From NCBI GenBank assembly GCA_002470925.1, contig DKOX01000080.1:1-12786 (forward strand): a stretch of DNA of 12,786 nt, read 5' to 3'. The translations under genes and the position numbers were made by a program. This document shows, in pieces, positions 6,832-12,786 of this stretch. Source of the stretch: Opitutia bacterium UBA7350. GTDB lineage: Bacteria > Verrucomicrobiota > Verrucomicrobiia > Opitutales > Coraliomargaritaceae. Within the stretch, counting starts at the first letter, position 1, and each line of letters starts with the position of its first letter. Under the pieces are notes generated by a model. It had not been told where the DNA came from and did no database searches. It worked only from the letters and a program-made list of their open reading frames with translations.

Positions 6832-7902
6832 ATGACCGGTAGCGCAGCACCCTGCACCATCGCGGTCGATGTGATGGGAAGCGATCTCGGGCCCTCGGAA
6901 TTTATCCGCGGGCTTTTATATGCCCGCGAGGAACTCAAGCTCGACAGCGAAATTATCCTCGTCGGAAAAGAACGACTCCTCGAGCGACTCCTCAAAGCCC
7001 AAAAATCAAAATTCGCGCTGGGCAAGCTTCGCATTCATCACGCCAGTGAGGTAGTCGATATGGACGACAAGCCGGTCATGGCAATGCGCAGCAAAAAAGA
7101 CGCGTCCATGTTTCAGGCGGTAAATTTACTCAAGGAAGGCGAAGCCCATGCGGTTGTCAGTTGTGGCAACACCGGCGCCTTGATGGCAGCAGGGACGATC
7201 CGCCTCCGCCCCCTCGAGGGGGTCGAGCGCCCCGCCCTCGGCACCATCATCCCAACCAAGCAAAAGCCCTGCGTCCTCATCGATGTGGGCGCCAATCCGG
7301 AGAGTAATTCCCTAAACCTCGTCCACAACGCCATTCTGGGCACAAACTATGCCCGTTCCGCCCTGAACCTGGAGCAACCCCGGGTCGGTCTGCTCACCAT
7401 CGGTACCGAAGACGGCAAAGGCAATAGCCTCATTAATGAAACCCATGCCAAACTACAGCAAATGGGTAGCATTATCCATTACATCGGTCCGGTCGAGGGT
7501 TTCCAAATTTTTGAGGGGGATGTCGATGTTGTCGTGTGCGACGGTTTTGTGGGTAATGTTCTGCTGAAGTCCAGCGAGGCAGTCTTCAAGTTTGTGGGTA
7601 AAACCATACGGGATGAACTTCGCCGCAATGCCAAACGTATGCTCGGCGCAGCGCTCGCCAAATCCGCCTTCAGTGACATGCGAACCCGCCTGAGCCCCGA
7701 TCATCATGCCGGGGCACCGCTCCTCGGACTCAAGGGCAACATCCTCAAATCCCACGGTTCCTCCAATTACATCGCGATTGCCAATGCCATACGGATTGCA
7801 TCCGAAATTGTTCGCCATGATATGCTGGATTCGATTCAGTCAGATATTCTTCAGGCCAACGCTACGCTGCTTGAACCATCAGAAACCGCCTCGCCCGAAT
7901 AA
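6832..7902 (+). CDS. plsX: Phosphate acyltransferase PlsX
   Basis: PlsX makes acyl-phosphate from acyl-ACP, supplying PlsY for the first acylation of glycerol-3-phosphate in phospholipid synthesis; it is a peripheral membrane enzyme. The 356-residue length is near the family norm. Recognisable blocks include IAVDVMGSDLGP (10-21), VVSCGNTGALMAAG (the SxGNTGA motif), LIDVGANPES, GLLTIGTEDGKGN, VVVCDGFVGNVLLK, the basic amphipathic stretch near KTIRDELRRNAKRM, and the GAPLLGLKG and HGSSN blocks near the C-terminus. All expected parts are there. It is 35 nt after rpmF and 26 nt before fabH in the widely conserved lipid-initiation order. The start was chosen because IAVDVMGSD normally lies within the first 15 residues. 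No Shine-Dalgarno is visible. An essentially certain call. Confidence 0.97.
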   Translation: MTGSAAPCTIAVDVMGSDLGPSEFIRGLLYAREELKLDSEIILVGKERLLERLLKAQKSKFALGKLRIHHASEVVDMDDKPVMAMRSKKDASMFQAVNLLKEGEAHAVVSCGNTGALMAAGTIRLRPLEGVERPALGTIIPTKQKPCVLIDVGANPESNSLNLVHNAILGTNYARSALNLEQPRVGLLTIGTEDGKGNSLINETHAKLQQMGSIIHYIGPVEGFQIFEGDVDVVVCDGFVGNVLLKSSEAVFKFVGKTIRDELRRNAKRMLGAALAKSAFSDMRTRLSPDHHAGAPLLGLKGNILKSHGSSNYIAIANAIRIASEIVRHDMLDSIQSDILQANATLLEPSETASPE

Positions 7903-7928
7903 GTGATTCGGTTTTTGCCCGACTTCTT

Positions 7929-8927
7929 ATGAACCCACCCGCACCCTCGATCGTCATCCTCGGAACCGGCTCCTACCTGCCCGAACGAGTCGTGACCAAT
8001 GACGACATGGCGCAACTGGTGGAAACCTCCGACGAGTGGATCCAAACCCGCACCGGCATCCGCCAACGCCGCTTTGCCGCGGAGGACGAACACACCAGCC
8101 AGATGGCGACCGCTGCGGCGCGGCGTGCCATTGAAGACGCCGGTATCGACCCTGCGGAAATTGACCTCATCCTCGTCGCGACCATGACGCCCGACATGCC
8201 CTTCCCCTCCACCGCATGCCTGGTTCAAAGTCAGCTCAATTTGCCCCAATGCACCGCCTTCGATATTCAGGCGGCCTGTTCCGGTTTTGTTTATGGCCTC
8301 AATATTGCCACCAGTATGCTGCAATCGGGCAATTTCAACAAAGCCCTTGTTATCGGTGCCGAAAAATTGAGCGGCATCCTCGATTTTGAAGACCGCACCA
8401 CTTGCGTCCTTTTTGGCGATGGTGCGGGCGCAGCGGTCTTGGGACGGAGCGACACCCCCGGAGTAGGGATGATTGGCGGCATCGGCGGGGCCGACGGTTC
8501 AAACCCGGAAGTCCTCTGCCAACCGGGAGGGGGTTCCGCGATCCCACCCAGCATCAACTCCATCGATCAACGGCAGCATTTCCTCAAAATGAACGGGAAA
8601 GAGATCTTCAAGCAGGCGGTCCGCGTCATGGGTCAAGCCAGCACCGACCTCTTGCAAAAAACCGCCGTCGATTCCCAAGACCTCGCCCTCATCATTCCCC
8701 ATCAGGCCAATCTTCGCATCATTGATAGTCTCACCAAGCGACTCGGCGTCCCGGCGGAATCGATTTTCATCAACCTGCAGGATTATGGAAACACCTCCGC
8801 CGCCTCGGTTGGCATCGCCCTCGATGAAGCCCGGCGCGCCGGTCGCATCCAAACCAACGACCTAATCCTGCTGGTTGCCTTTGGGGCAGGCTTGACCTGG
8901 GGTGCCAGTCTGCTCAAATGGCAATAA
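7929..8927 (+). CDS. fabH: Beta-ketoacyl-ACP synthase III
   Basis: FabH condenses acetyl-CoA (or another acyl-CoA primer) with malonyl-ACP, starting each fatty-acid chain in the cytoplasm. The 332 residues have the thiolase fold with the full Cys-His-Asn triad: C117 in DIQAACSGF, H258 in IIPHQAN, N288 in DYGNTSAAS. The N-terminus (IVILGTGSYLPERVVTNDDM), WIQTRTGIRQRR (37-48), GDGAGAAVL and the C-terminal AFGAGLTWGA all fit FabH. Primer preference (straight or branched) cannot be read reliably from sequence. It follows plsX by 26 nt; its TAA overlaps the likely ATG of the BamD-like gene as TAATG (8925-8929), which suggests translational coupling. No Shine-Dalgarno precedes the ATG. Confidence 0.97.
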   Translation: MNPPAPSIVILGTGSYLPERVVTNDDMAQLVETSDEWIQTRTGIRQRRFAAEDEHTSQMATAAARRAIEDAGIDPAEIDLILVATMTPDMPFPSTACLVQSQLNLPQCTAFDIQAACSGFVYGLNIATSMLQSGNFNKALVIGAEKLSGILDFEDRTTCVLFGDGAGAAVLGRSDTPGVGMIGGIGGADGSNPEVLCQPGGGSAIPPSINSIDQRQHFLKMNGKEIFKQAVRVMGQASTDLLQKTAVDSQDLALIIPHQANLRIIDSLTKRLGVPAESIFINLQDYGNTSAASVGIALDEARRAGRIQTNDLILLVAFGAGLTWGASLLKWQ

Positions 8928-9958
8928 TGATGCCACGCGCCGTTCTCTTTGTTCTGCTCTCCGCTTTCCTCAGTGCAGGTTCGCTCCAGGCAGGATTTTC
9001 CATAAACCCCTTCAACTGGTTTTCCGGTTCCAGTGAGGCAGAACCAGCAGACCCTGCCCTGGAAAAACAGAAATTGGAGCAGGCCGCCAACAAATTGCTT
9101 GAGAAGGGCCGTCAAAAATTTGAGAAGGGGCATTACCGGAGCGCGCGGCGCAGCTTCATAAAAATTGCCAAACAATACCCGCTGACCCAAGCGGCGGGCG
9201 AGGCCCGTTTCCTCCATGCTCGCATTCGAATGGAGCGCGGACAGTTTGTCCGCGCCCATGCCCTCCTCCAGGAGATCATTTTTAGAAACCCCGATTACCC
9301 CAACATTCAGGCGGTCATCAGCGCCCAGTTTCAATGCGCCACCACCTTGATGGAAGGGGCGCGTTCCAAGATTCTCTTTATTCTTCCCGGCTTCCGGCAA
9401 TACGGCGAAGCCATAAAACAATTTGAACTCGTCGTCGCCAACGCGCCCTACGGCGACTACGCGCCCCTCGCCTTGATGAACATCGCGCTCATCGCCGAAA
9501 AACAAAACGAGGCCGACCTCGCGATCGACGCCCTCGACCGCCTCATTAATTACTACCCCCAAAGCATCCTCGCCTCGGATGCCTACTACCACCTTGCCAA
9601 AACCTTTGCCGACCTCGTCAAAAGCCACGAATATGACCAAGGCTCCACCCGGCAGGCCATCAGTTACTACGAAGACTTCCTCGCGCTCTTCCCGGAAAAC
9701 TCCAATGTCGGCGAAGTCGAGGCAAACCTGGCGCAAATGCAAAATCTGCTCGCCAACAGTCGCTTGGAGTTGGGTGATTTCTTCTACCTCTACCGCAACA
9801 ACAACACCGCCGCCCTTACCTTCTACAACGAGACTATCACGATTGCCCCGGAATCCGAGGCCGCCGATGAAGCGCGCCAGCGCATCAAAGACATCGAGGC
9901 CGGCGTCCGGCCCGTCACCCGTTCAAAACTCCTCCGCAAGCTCCTCCTCGCAGACTAG
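8927..9958 (+). CDS. bamD: BamD-like outer-membrane assembly factor (TPR protein)
   Basis: BamD is the TPR lipoprotein of the BAM complex, which folds beta-barrel proteins into the outer membrane. The protein has a signal peptide (hydrophobic LFVLLSAFLSAG, then SLQA before GF) and helical repeats throughout. The C-terminal half has BamD-like features: YYPQSILASDAYYHLA, AISYYEDFLALFPENSN, then LGDFFYLYRNNNTAALTFYN and a final PESEAADEA repeat. There is no cysteine after the signal sequence, so unlike proteobacterial BamD it is not a lipoprotein. At about 343 residues it is roughly 100 longer than E. coli BamD (245). ATG at 8927 makes a TAATG junction with fabH; ATGs at 8918 and 8930 are alternatives. 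Its place between fabH and an lptE-like gene supports an outer-membrane role. A general periplasmic TPR protein remains possible. Confidence 0.78.
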   Translation: MMPRAVLFVLLSAFLSAGSLQAGFSINPFNWFSGSSEAEPADPALEKQKLEQAANKLLEKGRQKFEKGHYRSARRSFIKIAKQYPLTQAAGEARFLHARIRMERGQFVRAHALLQEIIFRNPDYPNIQAVISAQFQCATTLMEGARSKILFILPGFRQYGEAIKQFELVVANAPYGDYAPLALMNIALIAEKQNEADLAIDALDRLINYYPQSILASDAYYHLAKTFADLVKSHEYDQGSTRQAISYYEDFLALFPENSNVGEVEANLAQMQNLLANSRLELGDFFYLYRNNNTAALTFYNETITIAPESEAADEARQRIKDIEAGVRPVTRSKLLRKLLLAD

Positions 9959-9982
9959 CAATCACAACTGTTCATCGTTGAA

Positions 9983-10519
9983 ATGCCCTCGCTTCGCTCA
10001 AGTTTCCTTTTCTCTTTATCGATTCTCTCCCTGTTTTTTTTGAACGGGTGCAGTCAATATGAATGGAGCCGTCCCGCGCCACCCTTTAAAACAATCTACG
10101 TCCAACCGGCGACCAACGACAGTTCCGCCCCACAGGCACAAGCCAGCCTCAGCGCCCAAATCAGGCAAGCTTTCATCCGCGACGGTCGACTCCGACTGGT
10201 GAGCAAGCCCGCCGAAGCGGATGCTATTCTCCAAGTCAACCTGACCAATTACCGCCGTAGTACTTCAGTTCGCCGCAGTAATGACAGCGAACTTGCGGCT
10301 GGCTTTGATCTCGTCCTCGAAGCCCGGATCGCGCTTTTTGACCCAAGCGCTTCCAAATACCTCATCAAAGCCCGCGACCTCAGCGCTAATGCCAGCACCT
10401 TTGCAAGCGATCCCATCACGGGCGATGACAACTTCAGCCTGTCCGAATACCAAGCGATGCCGCGCCTGACCAACGCGCTCGCAAACCGTATTGCCGATGA
10501 AATACTCGGCGTTTGGTAA
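9983..10519 (+). CDS. lptE: LptE-like LPS-assembly lipoprotein
   Basis: A 178-residue protein with a lipoprotein signal peptide: hydrophobic 8-20 ending in the lipobox LNGC with C23 as the lipidated cysteine. SQYEW follows, then a small alpha/beta domain: FKTIYVQPATNDSSAPQAQA (35-54), helix SLSAQIRQAFIRDGRLRLV, EADAILQVNLTNYRR, and a C-terminal helix with LTNALANRIADEIL. This order (lipidated Cys, strand with P-x2-N, helix, AD-x-I-L strand) is that of LptE, the outer-membrane lipoprotein that plugs LptD and helps insert LPS. The family is poorly conserved, so the call rests on architecture and on its position 24 nt after the BamD-like gene. No lptD is in the window. No Shine-Dalgarno is visible. 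It ends 7 nt from the convergent hisI stop. Confidence 0.75.
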   Translation: MPSLRSSFLFSLSILSLFFLNGCSQYEWSRPAPPFKTIYVQPATNDSSAPQAQASLSAQIRQAFIRDGRLRLVSKPAEADAILQVNLTNYRRSTSVRRSNDSELAAGFDLVLEARIALFDPSASKYLIKARDLSANASTFASDPITGDDNFSLSEYQAMPRLTNALANRIADEILGVW

Positions 10520-10540
10520 GCAAAGCCTAACGCTTCGAGT
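10504..10540. terminator. Inverted repeat spanning the lptE and hisI stop codons
   Basis: ACTCG (10504-10508) and GCGTT (10509-10513), then GG (10515-10516), pair with CC (10526-10527), AACGC (10529-10533) and CGAGT (10536-10540). There is one T-T mismatch, a 2-nt TT bulge and a 9-nt loop, for 12 pairs in total. Both stop codons lie in or beside the loop. The stem is symmetric, so it would form in both converging transcripts. No U-tract follows on either strand, so it is not a standard intrinsic terminator; a bidirectional stop or 3'-end-protecting hairpin is an inference. Confidence 0.38.
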
Positions 10541-10952
10541 CGTCCAGAAACTCCAGCGAGCCCCCGGCATTCAAGCGGCGATAGTAGCACCCGCTCCGCG
10601 CCGCCCCGGAGGCATCCTTGGTGTGACAGGAACCCTGCCCCGCCGGCTCCACCAAATACAAGAGGGAATTCTGCTCACAGTTAACCCGTACCTCCAACAG
10701 CTTCAAATAATCACCGCTGGTCTTTCCCTTGATCCATAATTCATTGCGGCTCGTGCTCCAAAAAGTAGCCATCCCGCATTCCCGAGCGGTTTCCAGCGCT
10801 TCGCGATTCGCGTAGCCCACAATCAAGACCTCCCCGGTTGCGGCATCCTGCGCAATCGCAGGCACCACATCGGTTCCGCAATTCGCAACCTTCCGCAGCT
10901 TCGTGAAGTCCATTTGGAATACCTCGCCTTCTTCTATTTCCTTATTTGACAT
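10527..10952 (-). CDS. hisI: Phosphoribosyl-AMP cyclohydrolase, divergent form
   Basis: HisI opens the ring of phosphoribosyl-AMP, the third step of histidine synthesis. From ATG at 10952 the protein has 141 residues; AAGTAAGG 8-15 nt upstream is one of the very few plausible Shine-Dalgarno signals in the window, and HisI homology begins near residue 16. Family blocks are clear: PAIAQDAATGEVLIVGYANR (31-50), ATFWSTSRNELWIKGKTSGD (62-81) and CHTK (109-112). The canonical DCDxD metal motif is NCEQN (91-95): the zinc cysteine C92 is kept, but the three magnesium aspartates are Asn, Glu and Asn. The next zinc cysteines, C109 and C122, are separated by 12 residues rather than about 6. It may be a known subfamily with a different metal site or a related hydrolase. 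No HisE domain is fused, and no other his gene is near. Confidence 0.85.
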   Translation of the reverse strand: MSNKEIEEGEVFQMDFTKLRKVANCGTDVVPAIAQDAATGEVLIVGYANREALETARECGMATFWSTSRNELWIKGKTSGDYLKLLEVRVNCEQNSLLYLVEPAGQGSCHTKDASGAARSGCYYRRLNAGGSLEFLDDSKR

Positions 10953-11012
10953 CCCTGTAGCCTTACTTTCAAGCCGCACACACGTCCAGTCCTGATTATT
11001 ACAATTTCGGAA

Positions 11013-11018
11013 ATTATA
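11013..11018 (-). promoter_or_regulatory. Possible -10 element for hisI
   Basis: A perfect TATAAT on the minus strand (11018-11013) lies about 60 nt before the hisI ATG, in an A/T-rich 171-nt stretch between hisI and tkt. No good -35 (TTGACA-like) appears at 16-18 nt upstream and there is no extended -10 TG, so this is a tentative promoter. For tkt on the other strand I see only weak candidates, such as AATAAT at 11094-11099. Confidence 0.35.
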
Positions 11019-11123
11019 CCCCATGACATCCTTTTTCCTTTCCACCTCACCTGAAACAACGCTTGAATAAACAAACTCTTGTAATCCGAGCGCAATAATC
11101 CAAGTAAAGACAACATATTCATA

Positions 11124-12786
11124 ATGTCCGACCCGCAATCCACCTCCCTTTCCATTCTACAGGACGCCGCCACGCAAGCCCGCGGCCTCGCGATTGATGC
11201 CGTGCACGCCTGCAGTTCCGGCCACCTTGGCCTGCCGCTCGGTTGTGCCGAAATCGGTGCCGCCCTCTACGGCAACGGCGGCCTCCGTCACGACCCCTCC
11301 GCGCCGCGCTGGCTCAACCGCGACCGCTTTGTTCTCTCCGGTGGTCACGGCTCCATGTTCCTCTACTCTTGGCTGCACCTTTCCGGTTACGCCCTGTCCC
11401 TGAATGAACTCAAAAACTTCCGCGTCCTTGGCTCCGAGACCCCCGGTCACCCCGAGTTCGGCGACACCGTTGGGGTTGAAGCCACCACCGGTCCCCTCGG
11501 TCAGGGCATCGCCAACGCCGCCGGCTTCGCCCTCTCCGGTAAACGCGCCGCCGCAAAATTCAACACCCCTGAGCACACCCTCTTTGATCACCATGTCATC
11601 GCCCTCCACGGTGACGGTTGCCTCCAGGAAGGCGTCGCCAAAGAAGCGATCGCCTTTGCCGGTCACAATCAACTCGATAACCTCATCCTCATCTATGATG
11701 CCAATGACGTCACCCTCGACGCCATGGCGGAACAAACCCAAAGCGAGGATCCCGCCGCCTATTTCCAATCACAGGGTTGGGATGCCGTCACCCTTGACGG
11801 GCACGACCTGCAGGCCGTCACCGAGGCCCTCGCCGCCGCAAAAGCCAACCACAACGGCAAGCCCACCGTCCTGATTGCCAAAACCACCATCGCCAAGGGC
11901 ATCCCCGAAGTCGAGGGAACTGCCGGAGGTCACGGTGAAGGCGGTGCCAAATTTGCGGAGTCCGCCCGCGCCGGTCTCGGGCTCCCCCCCGAAACCTTCC
12001 ACGTCTCGCCCGAAGTCCGCGCACATTTCGCAAGCCTCGCCGAAACCGCTCAAGCCGCCCGCATCGCATGGGACGCGACCTACACTGCCTGGAAATCCGC
12101 CAACCCCGAACTCGCCGCCGAACTCGAAGGTGGCGCCGGCAATGCCATCCCCGCCGATCTTTCCAGCCACATCCCGGAATTCGAAGCGGGTAATAAAGCT
12201 GCGACCCGCGCCACCGGCGGCACCGTCATCAATGCCGTCGCGCAAGCCATCCCGCAACTCATCACCGGTTCAGCAGACCTCTACGGCTCCACCAAAAATT
12301 ACATCAAAGACGGTGGCGACTTCGGCCCCGCAAATCCTGCCGGTCGCAATATCTGGTTCGGCATCCGCGAACACGCCATGGGCGCGATCTGCAACGGGAT
12401 CGCTTACGACGGCATCTTCCGCGCCAGCGGTGCCACCTTCCTGGTCTTTGCTGACTACCTGCGCCCCTCCATCCGCCTCGCGGCGCTCGCCAAACTTCCG
12501 GTCACCTACATCTTCACGCACGACTCCGTCGGGGTTGGCGAAGACGGCCCCACCCACCAACCTGTTGAAACCGTCAGCGGACTCCGCGTCATTCCAAACC
12601 TCGACGTCATTCGTCCCGCCGATGCGGAAGAAGTCGCGGGTGCCTATACTGCCGCGATGCAGCGTCAGGATGGCCCCACTGCACTGATCTTCACCCGTCA
12701 GGGCGTCGCCGCCAACGATGCCCTCAGCGCCACCGAACGCCGGGAAGGCACCCTCAAGGGCGGCTACATCGCCCGCGCGGAATCCG
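11124..12786 (+). CDS. tkt: Transketolase, N-terminal and middle domains (cut by right edge)
   Basis: Transketolase moves two-carbon ketol units between sugar phosphates in the pentose-phosphate pathway, using thiamine diphosphate (TPP). The frame is open from ATG at 11124 to the right edge (554 residues); about 110 residues of the C-terminal domain are missing compared with a usual 660-670. Motifs: SSGHLGLPLG (31-40), GGHGS (73-77), ATTGPLGQG (120-128), HGDGCLQEG (162-170) with N194 as the TPP/metal site, GGHGEGG (268-274), the catalytic glutamate E416 in GIREHAMGAI, and THDSVGVGEDGPTHQPVE (465-482). HLG replaces the usual HPG at residues 34-36. All other catalytic positions I can check are present. 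It diverges from hisI across 171 nt and has no visible Shine-Dalgarno (CATATTCATA precedes the ATG). A DXS or a split transketolase is excluded by the fused domains and motifs. Confidence 0.95.
   Translation, partial: MSDPQSTSLSILQDAATQARGLAIDAVHACSSGHLGLPLGCAEIGAALYGNGGLRHDPSAPRWLNRDRFVLSGGHGSMFLYSWLHLSGYALSLNELKNFRVLGSETPGHPEFGDTVGVEATTGPLGQGIANAAGFALSGKRAAAKFNTPEHTLFDHHVIALHGDGCLQEGVAKEAIAFAGHNQLDNLILIYDANDVTLDAMAEQTQSEDPAAYFQSQGWDAVTLDGHDLQAVTEALAAAKANHNGKPTVLIAKTTIAKGIPEVEGTAGGHGEGGAKFAESARAGLGLPPETFHVSPEVRAHFASLAETAQAARIAWDATYTAWKSANPELAAELEGGAGNAIPADLSSHIPEFEAGNKAATRATGGTVINAVAQAIPQLITGSADLYGSTKNYIKDGGDFGPANPAGRNIWFGIREHAMGAICNGIAYDGIFRASGATFLVFADYLRPSIRLAALAKLPVTYIFTHDSVGVGEDGPTHQPVETVSGLRVIPNLDVIRPADAEEVAGAYTAAMQRQDGPTALIFTRQGVAANDALSATERREGTLKGGYIARAES

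Noticed and set aside
8783..9742. 319-codon open frame on the minus strand opposite bamD and the 3' end of fabH
   Set aside because: It lies fully opposite well-supported genes, its translation shows no recognisable domain, and long antisense frames are expected in G+C-rich coding DNA.
10953..11138. 62-codon in-frame N-terminal extension of hisI starting at 11138
   Set aside because: HisI homology begins near the ATG at 10952, which has the better ribosome-binding site; the extension is A/T-rich, unlike the gene, has no homology I can see, and would overlap the tkt start and the likely promoter region.
11157..12687. Long open frames overlapping tkt on both strands (minus 11157-11768 and 11769-12257; plus 11404-11874 and 11875-12687)
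   Set aside because: Their translations are low-complexity, Pro/Ser/Ala-rich on plus and Gly-rich on minus, as expected for shadows of G+C-rich codons; the tkt frame has all the motifs.
1..12786. Search for CRISPR arrays, IS elements, phage genes, tRNA/rRNA, att sites, defence or secondary-metabolite genes
   Set aside because: No regularly spaced repeats, transposase or integrase motifs, or RNA gene signatures were seen; every long stretch is explained by core metabolic or envelope genes and no gap exceeds about 175 nt.

Overview
This 12.8-kb window looks like ordinary chromosomal DNA from a Gram-negative bacterium with an outer membrane. My best guess is Verrucomicrobiota, class Opitutia (Coraliomargarita or Puniceicoccales-like). 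That rests on impression, not a search: moderate-to-high G+C, an outer-membrane gene set (BamD, LptE), the run rpmF-plsX-fabH-bamD-lptE, a divergent HisI, a transketolase with GHLG in place of GHPG, and an almost complete lack of Shine-Dalgarno sequences. I saw no phage, transposon, CRISPR, tRNA or rRNA, and no obvious sign of recent transfer.

Left part (1-4738), all on the minus strand. In order of transcription: trpD (tryptophan synthesis), glmM (phosphoglucosamine mutase, leading to UDP-GlcNAc), a soluble tetratricopeptide-repeat protein of unknown function, and an AI-2E/PerM-family membrane protein cut by the left edge. trpD and glmM are 24 nt apart and probably co-transcribed. A possible promoter lies in the 73-nt gap before the TPR gene.

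Middle part (4816-10519), all on the plus strand, diverging from trpD. It starts with uppP (undecaprenyl-diphosphate phosphatase, with an unusual signal-like N-terminus and an internal insert) and elbB (DJ-1/ES1-type glyoxalase). Then comes a tight block: rpmF (ribosomal protein L32), plsX and fabH (phospholipid and fatty-acid initiation), a BamD-like TPR protein and an LptE-like lipoprotein (beta-barrel and LPS assembly). Gaps inside the block are 35, 26, -1 and 24 nt, so it is probably one operon linking membrane-lipid synthesis to outer-membrane assembly. With glmM and uppP, seven genes here serve the cell envelope.

Right part (10527-12786). hisI, on the minus strand, ends 7 nt from lptE, and an imperfect inverted repeat spans both stop codons. 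It diverges from a transketolase gene (tkt) that runs off the right edge. The HisI protein has lost the canonical acidic metal triad and has widened spacing between two zinc cysteines.

I found no dedicated novel system. The points most worth checking are the altered HisI metal site, the weak Shine-Dalgarno signal at nearly every start, the modified UppP, and the BamD homologue without a lipobox.
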